64,000 bases of DNA from Hormiphora californensis (GCA_020137815.1 CM035357.1:1198974-1262973); one strand, 5' to 3'. Positions 1 through 10,799 are shown, numbered from the stretch's first letter. Numbers and translations: made by a program. Notes: generated from the letters alone by a model not told the origin.

Positions 1-425
1 TACGGGATACTGCTCACGATTCGGTGTACCTCATGCCGATACGTGATACCTCAAGTGCAGTGGTAATCGGTCTGTTTGATAACCGGATCATATGGTGCGG
101 TAATTGGTTCATGTGCATGTGGCAGGGTGATAGGATCATATGGTGTGGTAATCGGTTCGTATTGTACTCCAATTGTTGGACAGAGCAACTAAATATGGAC
201 AAGTTATTTGATTTGTGTTTTTAGTTTTATTCTCTTGAAATTGGTGTATTCCTTGTCTACTCACAAATATCTTCATTTTCCATGTATCGTTACTTGAAAA
301 ACGAAGAAAACCTTCCCCGAATCGTGTCTCATGTCGCCTAACCATCCTAATAAGCTTCACCGAATCATGTTCCATAACCCGTATCGTCTCACACTGCCAA
401 TAATGTGTCCCTGAATCGTATCTCA
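1..425. other. Intergenic, no gene recognised
   Basis: No conserved coding signal is visible. There is one imperfect direct repeat of about 26 bp (core GGATCATATGGTG) at 85-110 and 133-158. Short open frames on both strands show no family resemblance. Confidence 0.5.
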
Positions 426-446
426 TAACCATCACCCCAATTAGAA

Positions 447-631
447 ACACTAACAAAATTTTTGTTAGTGAAAATTGTTAGTGAAAACACTAACAAAATT
501 TTTGTTAGTGAAAATTGTTAGTGAAAACACTAACAATTTTTTTGTTAGTGAAAATTGTTAGTGAAAACACTAACAATTTTTTTGTTAGTGACGTCACTAA
601 CAAAAAACACTAACAAAAAAATTGTTAGTGT
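447..631. repeat. Palindromic tandem array (CACTAACAAAATTTTTG core)
   Basis: About three and a half units of roughly 55 bp. Each is built from the self-complementary words CACTAACAAA and TTTGTTAGTG, separated by AAAATTGTTAGTG spacers. Nearly every unit is itself a perfect hairpin, and the whole block begins with CACTAAC and ends with GTTAGTG. It looks like an internally amplified palindromic MITE. No coding function is inferred. Confidence 0.8.
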
Positions 632-949
632 CGGCCATTCCTAACAGTGCCTTTGATTTTCACAAGCATTCAATTGGGACCGTGGAAGTCGTACTCCTCT
701 ATAGAGGTCCAAGAATCATCCACCGTACCCTCATCATCAGTACAATGATCAGATGATCCATTCTCTGACGCATCATCTTCAAGGAAGGGTAATATTTCCA
801 AACACAATACATTCCAGGATATGGTTGGTACGTGGTGACTCAAGCCCTGATTTGACCCATTATATCCCACTGGCACGGCGCCAGGTAATACAAATGTAAT
901 ATAGTAATGTGTGATCCTATCTTGTCCTTCCCCCTGAAATCGCTATGAT
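632..949. other. Unannotated stretch
   Basis: About 320 bp between the palindromic array and the 475-bp satellite. A 68-codon minus-strand frame (670-876) is rich in Asp, Glu and Ser but resembles no family I recognise. Nothing else is seen. Confidence 0.35.
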
Positions 950-2888
950 GTGCTTACACTACTAGTATACCTCGACCAAAACGCGGAGTTTTTACGTCAG
1001 CCGACCCGAAACCGGATTAAATTTGGCCACCCGCTGGTCTCAGGGCCTCAGAACATGTCAAAATATGTTAATATTATCATTCTGGGTCATTTAGACCTTT
1101 TCATTACATGTAATCACCCTTTAATTACATGTAATTACATTTTAATTACATGTAATTACTTCCAATTACATTCCAATTACTTCAGCACCTCGAGAGCTTT
1201 CGAACGCACCCTAGAACACCTTTCTACTCCTTCCAATTACCGAGTTCTGTATACCCCTTATTTTGACTGTTTTTCGCGTCCTACCCCTTATAGGTTTGGG
1301 TATGGCCATCGCCACACCCCCTATACGTCGCGGGACCTCGAGACCTTTCCAACGAGCCATAGAACACCTCTCTACTACTTCAGGGGGCTTCAAAACTTTC
1401 ACTCTAAAAATATCTATGGTTATGGTTATGGTTATGGTTTATGGTTTACCTCGACCAAAACGCGGAGTTTTTACGTCAGCCGACCCGAAACCGGATTAAA
1501 GTTGGCCACCCGCTGGTCTCAGGGCCACAAAATATGTCAAAATATGTTTAAATTATCATTTGGGATCATGCAGACCTTTTAATTACATGTAATTACCCTT
1601 TAATTACATGTAATTACATTTTAATTACATGTAATTACTTCCAATTACATTCCAATTACTTCAGCACCTCGAGAGCTTTCGAACGCACCCTAGAACACCT
1701 TTCTACTCCTTCCAATTGCCGAGTTCTGTATACCCCTTATTTTGACTGTTTTTCGCGTCCTACCCCTTATAGGTTTGGGTATGGCCATCGCCACACCCCC
1801 TATACGTCGCGGGACCTCGAGACCTTTCCAACGAGCCATAGAACACCTCTCTACTACTTCAGGGGGCTTCAAAACTTTCACTCTAAAAATATCTATGGTT
1901 TTATGGTTTATGGTTTATGGTTACTCGACCAAAACGCGGAGTTTTTACGTCAGCCGACCCGAAACCAGATTAAATTTGGCCACCCGTTGGTCTCAGGGCC
2001 TCAAAATATGTCAAAATATATTTAAATTATCATTTGGGGTCATTTAGACCTTTTAATTACATGTAATTACCCTTTAATTACATCTAATTACATTTTAATT
2101 ACATGTAATTACTTCCAATTACATTCCAATTACTTCAGCACCTCGAGAGCTTTCTAACGCACCCTAGAACACCTGTCTACTCCTTCTAATTGCCGAGATC
2201 TGCATACCCCTTATTTTGACTGTTTTTCGCGTCCTACCCCTTATGGGTTTGGGTACGGCCATCGCCGCACCCCCTATACGTCGCGGGACCTCGAGACCTT
2301 TCCAACGAGCCATAGAACACCTCTCTACTACTTCAGGGGGCTTCAAAACTTTCACTCTAAAAATATCTATGGTTATGGTTTTATGGTTTATGGTTACCTC
2401 GACCAAAACGCGGAGTTTTTACGTCAGCCGACCCGAAACCGGATTAAATTTTGCCACCCGCTGGTCTCAGGGCCTCCAAATATGTCAAAATATGTTTAAA
2501 TTATCATTTGGGATCATGCAGACCTTTTAATTACATGTAATTACCCTTTAATTACATGTAATTACACTTTAATTACATGTAATTACTTCCAATTACATTC
2601 CAATTACTTCAGCACCTCGAGAGCTTTCGAACGCACCCTAGAACACCTTTCTACTCCTTCTAATTGCCGAGTTCTGTATACCCCTTATTTTGACTGTTTT
2701 TCGCGTCCTACCCCTTATAGGTTTAGGTATGGCCATCACCACACCCCCTATACGTCGCGGGACCTCGAGACCTTTCCAACGAGCCATAGAACACCTCTCT
2801 ACTACTTCAGGGGGCTTCAAAACTTTCACTCTAAAAATATCTATGGTTTTATGGTTATGGTTATGGTTATGGTTTTATGGTTTTATGG
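950..2888. repeat. Satellite, about four copies of a 474-479 bp unit
   Basis: The block beginning CGACCAAAACGCGGAG recurs near 970, 1453, 1925 and 2401, and a second anchor word recurs at 1263, 1742, 2216 and 2690, giving periods of 479, 474 and 474 bp. Each unit holds a cluster of AATTACATGTAATTA palindromes, a conserved GC-richer block, and a variable run of (TATGGT)n at the unit junction. A minus-strand 63-codon frame recurs in every copy only because the DNA is conserved. Copies differ by scattered substitutions and by microsatellite length. Confidence 0.9.
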
Positions 2889-3287
2889 TTTTTTTTCATC
2901 TGGTATTAAGGGCCTGTCGGCTCGGCCCCGTTGTTTTAGTTTTAGGGGGGATGTTTTAGGGGGGATGGGTTGAGTTTGGGTTATATTCGGGTCGGGGGGC
3001 CTTACCAGGCCCCGATGGTTTTTTTTTCATCTGGTATTAAGGGCCTGTCGGCTCGGCCCCGTTGTTTTAGTGTTAGGGAGGATGTTTTAGGGGGGATGGG
3101 TTGAGTTTGGGTTATATTCGGGTCGGGGGGCCTTGCCAGGCCCCGAAATGGTTATGGTTTTTTTTCATCTGGTATTAAGGGCCTGTCGGCTCGGCCCCGT
3201 TGTTTTAGTTTTAGGGGGGATGTTTTAGGGGGGATGGGTTGAGTTTGGGTTATATTCGGGTCGGGGGGCCTTACCAGGCCCCGAATT
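2884..3287. repeat. GC-rich triplicate, about 135 bp unit
   Basis: Three consecutive copies start near 2888, 3023 and 3159 with TTTTTTTCATCTGGTATT. Each contains two hairpins: GGGCC..GGCCCC around GTCGGCTC, and GGGGCCTT.CCAGGCCCC. The first two copies are joined to the next by ATGGTT-type sequence like that at the 475-bp unit junctions, so the two arrays probably arose together. No coding content. Confidence 0.85.
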
Positions 3288-4240
3288 TGATGTGGTCCCT
3301 ATATTTTGAAGGGTGGTAGTGCAGTATGGTCCCTCTTTGTTGGCCTGTGCTAGTCCCATGTCAACTCCATCTTCTAAAAGTGCTCTGAGCAGGACTACAG
3401 AATCCCGGCTGACGGCCTTCCAGATGCGATTATCAATGGGGAAGAACTAAAAAGTTTGTACACCATCATTTACATGATATAATTCATCTAGTTCATTACT
3501 CGATACTCATTACGTATATTGTTTTCATATTTTAGCTCTACTGTACTGTAGTGGTTACAATATGAACATTTTTTACAGGGCTCGGAATTTAAACTGATGT
3601 AGGTTTTGGTGTTGGTGGCCTTGGTTAGTTAGTTCCCAAGTAAAAAGTATCGTTCCTTCTTTTCGAAATTCCACAATTGTGTTGGAGTCAACAAGGATCG
3701 ATATTACTGTTCTTTTCGCCGCAATCTCAAAATTCTCGAGAGGTTCTATCTTCTCCCTCGCCTGTGCTTTCTCCATTCCCCTGCGGGTTACGTGGCATCC
3801 GTATAGGAACTTTGTGTTTGGGGTGTTGGCCATGTTGTTTCTGTTACATCTACTGTTTTTAGGATGATTGAGCCGAGATTCAAGTGCCCCACTACCTTCC
3901 ATAATATACAACTGGTTAAATTGAGGCGTGTGTCCATGTGTAGGGTTAATGGATTAATGGAACCCACACAGGTGTGGATTTGTCCGTGAATACCACTGCC
4001 AGTTAGTTTTGATCTTCTTGTTTTGATCTTCTTGTACCATTTGCGAATGCAAATGGTGAATTGTAATTTATTTTCGAATATTGTCATAGAAGTTTGAGAT
4101 GCTGAATGAATTTAATCGCAGTAGAACTTGGAGCTCCAACAAGATTTCCATCATGTGTCTAGGATCCAACTCGTTTCCGGCAAAAAAGTGCTCAAGCCGA
4201 CAGTAAACTGTGACGGGTGTATCACAATGAAACAATACAG
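3288..4240. other. Unannotated stretch
   Basis: Low-complexity AT-rich DNA with overlapping 60-110 codon frames on both strands and no recognisable motif. A short tandem duplication of TTTTGATCTTCTTG lies near 4008-4034. No gene is called. Confidence 0.35.
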
Positions 4241-4410
4241 CTGTATTTAGGACGCTTTCGTTGTGATGCTGAATGAATATTATAATTATTAAAAACATAA
4301 TCGAGTTTATCATCTTGGGCGTCGCTTTCTTTTCGTTGATCGAAGACAAGAGTGATCCAATGCAACTTGCAAGTAACACGGTTGATTTTAACGAGAGTTG
4401 GTTTCATGAG
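4240..4410 (-). repeat. Dispersed repeat shared with 10.56-10.69 kb
   Basis: The stretch covering GATGCTGAATGAATATTATAATTATT and CTTTTCGTTGATCGAAGACAAG recurs at about 10,570-10,690 with a few differences. On the minus strand both copies read a related short peptide (HWITLVFDQRK). At 10.4-10.7 kb it continues into a degenerate C2H2 zinc finger. Probably a remnant of a mobile element. Confidence 0.5.
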
Positions 4411-4427
4411 ACACCAATCATCAGTAG

Positions 4428-5762
4428 GAACAACAAAAGTTGTGAATAGCTAAACCACTGTTCAACCTGTTTCAACGTCCATTCGACTGATCTAGGGTCG
4501 ATCTTTAATTTGAATAAAAATACTGTTAAAACTCTTCGCTCGGGACATTGCTACGTATAATTGTCCGTGTCCAAATACTGGGTTAGGAAAATAAAGTCCT
4601 CCAGGGTTGAATTTCCAATCATTCCCCAGATTTCATGTCTCCTTTGCTGAATTTTTGAATCTTGGATAAAGATGGGTTGTGCTGGATGAATGAGATTGAC
4701 ATGATGGTGGCTGAACAATGTTCAATGAATTCATGAATTAAAAAACATGTGGTTGTCCCACAGTTTTTCCATTTGTGGTATTCCCCCAGTCCCTTTTCCT
4801 GACAGGTTTTTGTAAATCTGCTATTTGCCCTTGGCAGATACTAGGTCTAGTAAGGGATGTCGAAAATGGAAAGACCGTCTTACCAATTAATATTTATCTT
4901 TATCCAGATCCTCATCATTTCGGGAGCTCGTACAAAATACAAGCAGCTCGTTTAGAGTCGTTCGTAGTTTGCAACGATTCAGTATATTTTGATTAGAAAT
5001 TTATCGATTTTTCGTTCCCCTTATGACTAAGATTCTCGATAAGTCGGAGGGCCAATCGTCGTTCCATTCCTTCTCGGTGAAAAGCAAAAACGCCCCACCT
5101 TTCCCCTTCGCATCCATTCACACATCCCCTGATGTTCCACAGATCTGACAGCTGTATACCCACCATGTCCTTAAGGGGGAGGAGGAACAGGTCCCTCATA
5201 ACATCGTCAGCTGGAATGGAGTAAACTGATTACCTTAGTGTTTTTGTGCACACTCCATTGGCATCCAGCTGATTCCGTCAGGCCGAGCCTGATCATCTGC
5301 AATTAGTGGATTCGTAGTTATGTCGTTTCAAAATGACGTTACTTTAAATATATTAGGTCTATAGAAATTCTTTTCTTGACGATTCTTTTCTTGACGATAA
5401 TTTTATGATAAAAAAATCAATACTTCTTTCAAAACCCTATTCAATCTATCACAAAGGTACACCCGCACAGTCGTGTTCCTTTCTTTTGCGCTTCGGAGCT
5501 TTTTTTAATTAAAAGGTAAAGATTTTCAAAATCCGTTTTTTTAATCTATCACAATGAATTGATGAAATGACCTAATTAACATACAACTAAAGAATGTACT
5601 TATAAGATTAATTAAAGAATGCACTGTTCCGTGAATATAATGGAACTTGTCATCTATAGTGTTTACGAAACTTGTGGTGTCGAGTGAAAACAAAGGGTGA
5701 AGACTGAAGGGTGATTGTAATCATTCTTAAATTAAGAAAACTATATGGAATAACTGTGTTAA
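4428..5762. repeat. Duplicated transposon-derived segment, copy A
   Basis: This segment is repeated at 7437-8670 plus 9466-9608 (copy B), starting with the shared word TAGGAACAACAAAAGTTG. Copy A has many single-base insertions relative to copy B, which destroy the longest open frame. It carries the end of a Pif1/Helitron-type helicase and a transposase-like zinc motif region (see those entries). Its right end is interrupted at TTAA by fold-back element 1. Confidence 0.8.
4492..4612 (-). pseudogene. Pif1/Helitron-type helicase C-terminus, fragment A
   Basis: Read on the minus strand the segment encodes PVFGHGQLYVAMSRA followed by about 16 residues and a stop. This matches the conserved C-terminal motif of Pif1-like helicases of Helitron transposons (usually FSHGQLYVALSR). 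Only the last ~40 residues remain; upstream sequence is frame-broken. The same fragment recurs at 7499-7620. Family assignment rests on this motif; the element type (Helitron or another Pif1 carrier) is inferred. Confidence 0.7.
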
Positions 5763-6754
5763 GGCCAGAGGGGGGGGTCGACGGGTTTTTTGGGGTGTTT
5801 TTTGAGGTATACGTTATATGAAAGCGCTGGGCAAGGCGGATCGATTAGAACAGATGTCATCGATGTTGCGCGCACCGTTTGGCCAAAATTTGGGGGTTAA
5901 CATTTGGCCTATAATGGATGTTAACCCCTATAAATCAGGATTGGTGGGGTCTAGAACATCCATCATTGTACCAAAGGCTTCGTCTTGTCTTGATACAACT
6001 TCCTGAAAAGTTTTATGTCGTTACTCCAACTACTTCTTGATTTTTTGGGGGTTTACAAAATATGCGGAAAAAGCCCTTTTTGCCTCTAATTTTGCTCTTT
6101 TTTGGGACATCCTGCCTCACTTCCTGAAATAACGGCTAGGACTCAGACCTTGCCGTTTGGCATAGTTGTTCTAGAGACCGTGTTCTTCAAATTTGGTGTA
6201 GCGATTTTTGATTAAGGCCCCCGTTCAAAAATTATAGGGGTTTACATAAAATTTTCATGGACAAAACAAATGTTAACCCCTATAATTTTTGAACGGGGGC
6301 CTTAATCAAAAATCGCTACACCAAATTTGAAGAACACGGTCTCTAGAACAACTATGCCAAACGGCAAGGTCTGAGTCCTAGCCGTTATTTCAGGAAGTTA
6401 GGCAGGATGTCCCAAAAAAGAGCAAAATTAGAGGCAAAAAGGGCTTTTTCCGCATATTTTGTAAACCCCCAAAAAATCAAGAAGTAGTTGGAGTAACGAC
6501 ATAAAACTTTTCAGGAAGTTGTATCAAGACAAGACGAAGCCTTTGGTACAATGATGGATGTTCTAGACCCCACCAATCCTGATTTATAGGGGTTAACATC
6601 CATTATAGGCCAAATGTTAACCCCCAAATTTTGGCCAAACGGTGCGCGCAACATCGATGACGTCTGTTCTAATCGATCCGCCTTGCCCAGCGCTTTCATA
6701 TAACGTATACCTCAAAAAACACCCCAAAAAACCCGTCGACCCCCCCCTCTGGCC
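5763..6754. mobile_element. Fold-back element 1 (about 1 kb palindrome, TTAA flanks)
   Basis: A nearly perfect inverted repeat with arms of about 485 bp (5763-6246 and 6272-6754) around a short loop near 6259. Termini are GGCCAGAGGGGG and its complement. Both ends abut TTAA (5759-5762 and 6755-6758). The related empty site at 9600-9608 reads GTGTTAACTTTG with a single TTAA, so TTAA is the target duplication, as in piggyBac-type elements. A 62-codon frame in each arm appears on both strands because of the palindrome and is not convincing as a gene. Arms differ at only a few positions. Confidence 0.9.
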
Positions 6755-6758
6755 TTAA

Positions 6759-7436
6759 GGCCAGAGGGGGGGGGGGTCGACGGGTTTTTTGGGGTGTTTT
6801 TTGAGGTATACGTTTCTATTCGGTTTGAGTACTATATAAGTGATTGTGAAACAGTAGTATTGAGTACTTATGTGCCTCGCCCGGCTAATCTAGTGAATCT
6901 CCTTGCTGTACAGCTTGTTAAACAAGGAAGTGAAACTAGAGGGTTCTGTACAGAGTTTCTCTTTACTATTCACATCATTTACATTCTAAAAATATGAAAG
7001 CGCTGGGCAAGGCGGATCGATTAGAACAGACGTCATCGATGTTGCGCGCACCGTTTGGCCAAAATTTGGGGGTTAACATTTGGCCTATAATGGATGTTAA
7101 CCCCTATAAATCAGGATTGGTGGGGTCTAGAACATCCATCATTGTACCAAAGGCTTCGTCTTGTCTTGATACAACTTCCTGAAAAGTTTTATGTCGTTAC
7201 TCCAACTACTTCTTGATTTTTTGGGGGTTTACAAAATATGCGGAAAAAGCCCTTTTTGCCTCTAATTTTGCTCTTTTTTGGGACATCCTGCCTCACTTCC
7301 TGAAATAACGGCTAGGACTCAGACCTTGCCGTTTGGCATAGTTGTTCTAGAGACCGTGTTCTTCAAATTTGGTGTAGCGATTTTTGATTAAGGCCCCCGT
7401 TCAAAAATTATAGGGGTTAACATTTGTTTTGTCCAT
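6759..7436. mobile_element. Fold-back half element 1b with internal insertion
   Basis: A second copy of the left arm starts directly after the shared TTAA at 6755-6758 (junction GGCCTTAAGGCC) and stops at the loop, near 7436, where copy B of the duplicated segment begins. About 180 bp of unrelated AT-rich DNA (about 6814-6993) interrupts the arm between ACGTT and ATATGAAAG. No protein is recognised in the insertion. Confidence 0.85.
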
Positions 7437-7498
7437 AGGAACAACAAAAGTTGTGATAGCTAAACCACGTTCAACTGTTTCAACGTCCATTGACTGAT

Positions 7499-7620
7499 CT
7501 AGGGTCGATCTTTAATTTGAATAAAAATACTGTTAAAACTCTTCGCTCGGGACATTGCTACGTATAATTGTCCGTGTCCAAATACTGGGTTAGGAAAATA
7601 AAGTCCTCCAGGGTTGAATT
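7499..7620 (-). pseudogene. Pif1/Helitron-type helicase C-terminus, fragment B
   Basis: Minus strand reads GGLYFPNPVFGHGQLYVAMSRA and ends at a stop (complement of 7499-7501) after IQIKDRP. GHGQLYVAMSR is the hallmark of the Pif1-family helicase C-terminal domain of Helitrons. The rest of the helicase and any Rep domain are not recognisable nearby. Confidence 0.72.
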
Positions 7621-8031
7621 TCCAATCATTCCCCAGATTTCATGTCTCCTTTGCTGAATTTTTGAATCTTGGATAAAGATGGGTTGTGCTGGATGAATGA
7701 GATTGACATGATGGTGGCTGAACAATGTTCAATGAATTCATGAATTAAAAAACATGTGGTTGTCCCACAGTTCCATTTGGCTGGTATTCCCCCAGTCCCT
7801 TTTCCTGACAGGTTTGTAATCTGCTATTTTCCTTGGCAGATAACTAGGGCTAGTAAGGATGTCGAAAATGGAAAGACAGTCTTACCAATTATATTTTATC
7901 TTTATCCAGATCCTCCATCATTTCGGGAGCTAGGTACAAAATACAAGCAGCTCGTTTAGATTCGTAGTTTGCAACGATTCAGTATATTTTCATTAGAACT
8001 TTATCGATTTCGGTTCCCCTTATGCTAGATT

Positions 8032-8433
8032 CTAGATAAGCGGAGGGCCCATCGTCGTTCCATTCCTTCTCGGTGACAAAACAAACGCCCCACCTTTCCC
8101 CTTCGCTATCCATGCACCCCTGATGTCACAGATCTGACAGCTGTCATACCCACCATGTCCCTTAAGGGGGAGGAGGACAGGTCTCATAACAGCGTCAGCT
8201 GGAATGGAGTAAACGAGTACCTTAGTGTTGTGCACCACTCCATTGGCAGTCCAGCTGATTCCGTTAGTCCGAGCCTTGATTAAGTCATCAATTAGTCGAT
8301 CAGTAGTTATTGTCGTTTCAAAATGACGTCTACTTTGAATAATATAGTCTATAGAAATTATTTTCTTGACGAATCTTTTCTTGACGATAGTTTTATGATA
8401 AAAAATCAATACTTCTTTCAAAACCCTATTCAA
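8032..8433 (-). pseudogene. Transposase-like fragment with LKGHGGYxxCxxC motif
   Basis: An open 133-codon minus-strand frame. Its middle reads PLKGHGGYDSCQICDIRG after a segment SIPADAVMR. A K/G-H-x-G-Y followed by C-x2-C occurs in several DDE transposase families with a zinc-knuckle insertion, where it follows the 'D.P.R..L' segment. The N-terminal 45 residues are basic and show no motif. The counterpart at 4990-5260 in copy A is frame-broken. I infer a transposase remnant; the superfamily is not resolved. A related helicase remnant lies 0.4 kb downstream. Confidence 0.45.
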
Positions 8434-8473
8434 TCTATCACAATGAATTAATGAAATGACCTAACTAACATAT

Positions 8474-8630
8474 TAGTGAAACAAGCGGTTTCAGAGAACT
8501 ACAATTGTTTCAATACAAATTAATGCATATCATCAGGTTCTCCTAATGTCGCGGTAGGCGCTGACACTGGGGGAGTTTTCCATTTTCCAGAACTCGCGTG
8601 CTACACCAAGGGTGCCGACATATTAACTAA
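8474..8630. mobile_element. Short SINE-like insertion with 14-bp target duplication
   Basis: Copy A lacks this ~157-bp stretch. In copy B it is bracketed by TAACTAACATATTA at about 8460-8473 and 8631-8644, a 14-bp duplication typical of target-primed retrotransposition. No clear tRNA A/B boxes or poly-A tail were identified, so SINE is an inference from size and target-site duplication length. Confidence 0.5.
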
Positions 8631-8672
8631 CATATTACTTAAAAATGTACTTATAATATTAATTAAAGAATG

Positions 8673-9465
8673 TAGTAGAGTCGATAACTACATCGACCTC
8701 TCCCAATTGTTCCAGTTTTTGTCACATCTGTTTGGAGCCTCGACACGACCTCTAAACAGGTGTTACTTTTTCACAAACTGTTTTCGTCTTGGTGTAATCA
8801 GCAGTTGAAATGTTGCTGATCATAACAAAAACCTGACTAAATTTTTTCAACTTGGGGTAAAACCATGGGTGTCAAAAGTTAGCTCTAGGTCCCCTGAGTA
8901 ACCATCCGGAGACTCTAAGAGATATTTCAAGCCGTTCTCCCGTAATCATTAATCCCGGTAGAGCACATATTTGAGTATGGACGTACGTGCAATTGCCTAC
9001 AACCTCAACTTTAATGTATAACGTTAATGTGCGTCTCTCTCTTTTCTCCCCCTTGAGAAAGAGTTATCTCGCGCGGCGCAACCGCACGTGCGGTTTTTCC
9101 AGAGAGAGTGAGAGACATACAATAACATGTAAACAGCCTGCCAGCGCTCACGTACGTCCGCATTGTATTTTTTTCTCCACCGGGATTAATGATTACGGGA
9201 GAACGGCTTGAAATATCTCTTAGAGTCTCCGGATGGTTACTCAGGGGACCTAGAGCTAACTTTTGACACCCATGGTTTTACCCCAAGTTGAAAAAATTTA
9301 GTCAGGTTTTTGTTATGATCAGCAACATTTCAACTGCTGATTACACCAAGACGAAAACAGTTTGTGAAAACGTAACACCTGTTTAGAGGTCGTGTCGAGG
9401 CTCCAAACAGATGTAACAAAAACTGGAACAATTGGGAGAGGTCGATGTAGTTATCGACTCTACTA
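8673..9465. mobile_element. Fold-back element 2 (287-bp arms, ATG target duplication)
   Basis: Arms 8673-8959 and 9179-9465 are inverted and almost identical. The ends read TAGTAGAGTCGATAAC and its complement. The flanks are ATG at 8670-8672 and 9466-9468, and the empty site in copy A (about 5622-5632) has one AATG, supporting a 3-bp target duplication. The 220-bp centre (8960-9178) is unique, with CGTACGT-type motifs and a CACGTG-containing short palindrome, but no recognisable gene. Confidence 0.88.
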
Positions 9466-9801
9466 ATGCATTGTTCCGTGAATATAATGGAACTTGTCAT
9501 CTGTAGTGTTTACGAAACTTGTGGTGTCGAGTGAAAACAAAGGGTGAAGACTGAAGGGTGATTTTAATCATTCTTAAATTAAGAAAACTATATGGAATAA
9601 CTGTGTTAACTTTGCTCTCACTATGAAATTCATGCTTGATACGATGGAGTTAAACTACCTCGGGGAGGTCTTAAATAATTCCTCGATAAAGAACTCCCAA
9701 TTTCCCACTCTTCTCGGCTCCAAAACTGCTATTACATACATAAGTGCTGGGTTATCGTTCCATTTGTTTGCCAATATTCACCTTTTTATGATTGCCCTTA
9801 T

Positions 9802-10050
9802 TTAATCCCACCACTTATTGTTCCTTCGAAGGGACTGTTCCTCCATGACCGGGAATTTCTCCTGTGATATACATTGCAATTTAATTTTATCTGAAAGTGA
9901 CCTTGCTTGGACGGGGAGAACTCCCCAGTCCCCCCTGCTCCCTGCTCGACCATGTAGGTAGTCCTGGATGGACCTGAACAAGACCAGGTTGTACTTGTTT
10001 GCCAGCTGCAGAAGTTCCTCTCCTCTTTGTTTCGTGCCCCACATATACAT
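9802..10050 (-). pseudogene. LINE endonuclease-like fragment
   Basis: The minus-strand frame contains RGEELLQLANKYNLVLF, resembling the 'RGERLLEFA..N.LV' segment of apurinic-type LINE endonucleases. Flanking sequence is out of frame or degenerate, and no catalytic residues are visible, so this is a weak remnant call. Confidence 0.3.
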
Positions 10051-10389
10051 AAATTATAAAATGCTCAATATAAGGTAGGGTCCACGGCGGATCAGTTTTC
10101 AACGTGTTATGCTTTTCAAACCAGGACATTTATTCAATAAATCTTCCGTGACCTGTACTCCCTGTAGTTTTAGAATTGCGGGGATCGAATAAACTAAATC
10201 GTTAAAGCTGAACGTGAGAAACCAAGTAAATTTCCCCAATTGGTTTGCCATTGCTATTACATCCGATTTAATAGTTTATCTTTGTTAGAGTTCTGCGAGG
10301 CGAAGGAGAAAGCAGAATAATTAAAGTTTCTAATTTTATCCAAAAGATTTGAAAGTCTATGCCTAATGTTGGATCAGTTATGGTCCCTG

Positions 10390-10671
10390 TTAAACGTATA
10401 TGTAGGTCCTCCGTCCTCGGGGTATGGTTGTAGTCGACACTTTTCCACATTGCTCGCAAACGTTCTTTTTGTCTAAGTCAGTGCGAATTCTTTTGTGCCT
10501 GAACATGTGATACCGCCTCTTAAAAGTCATGCCACATGTGTCACAGGCATAAATCTTGATATCTCGTGTTTGAGATGCTAAATGAATATTATAATTATTA
10601 AAAATATCGATTTTATCATCCTGGGTGTCACTTGCTTTTCGTTGATCGAAGACAAGAGTGATCCAATGCAA
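10390..10671 (-). pseudogene. Degenerate C2H2 zinc-finger fragment
   Basis: The 93-codon minus-strand frame contains YACDTCGMTFKRRYHMFRH, then KRIRT where a classical finger would have KRIHT, so the second zinc-binding histidine is replaced by Arg. A second CEQCGK start of a finger follows and is not completed. The N-terminal part is shared with the repeat at 4240-4410. The locus may be a broken zinc-finger gene or an element-borne finger. Confidence 0.4.
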
Positions 10672-10799
10672 CTAGCAATTAACACAGTCGATTTTAACCA
10701 TGATTAGCATAGACACCTTGAAATCCTCGGGGTATGGTTGTAGTCGACACTGAAGAGGCAATACAGATTTCCCGTCATTACAGCAAGTAGAAGTCTTGG

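Larger units (their letters stand above)
7437..8670. repeat. Duplicated transposon-derived segment, copy B
   Basis: Matches 4428-5640 base for base except for indels and two insertions (a SINE-like insertion at 8474-8630 and fold-back element 2 at 8673-9465). It resumes at 9466 and ends near 9608, where it runs into sequence absent from copy A. This copy keeps the longer open frames, so copy A is the decayed one or is less accurately assembled. Confidence 0.8.

Noticed and set aside
447-631. CRISPR-like alternation of repeats and spacers
   Set aside because: Units are palindromic and the spacers are themselves repeated; the genome is eukaryotic and no cas gene is present.
1211-2829. 63-codon minus-strand frame recurring in each satellite unit
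   Set aside because: Conserved only as part of the repeat; no start context, splice or family support.
5818-7182. 62-codon frame repeated in every arm of the TTAA fold-back
   Set aside because: It appears on both strands because the element is a palindrome, is short and lacks any motif. Its conservation follows from DNA identity.
8987-9211. 74-codon frame in the centre of fold-back element 2
   Set aside because: No motif; runs into the inverted arm, and the composition matches non-coding DNA.
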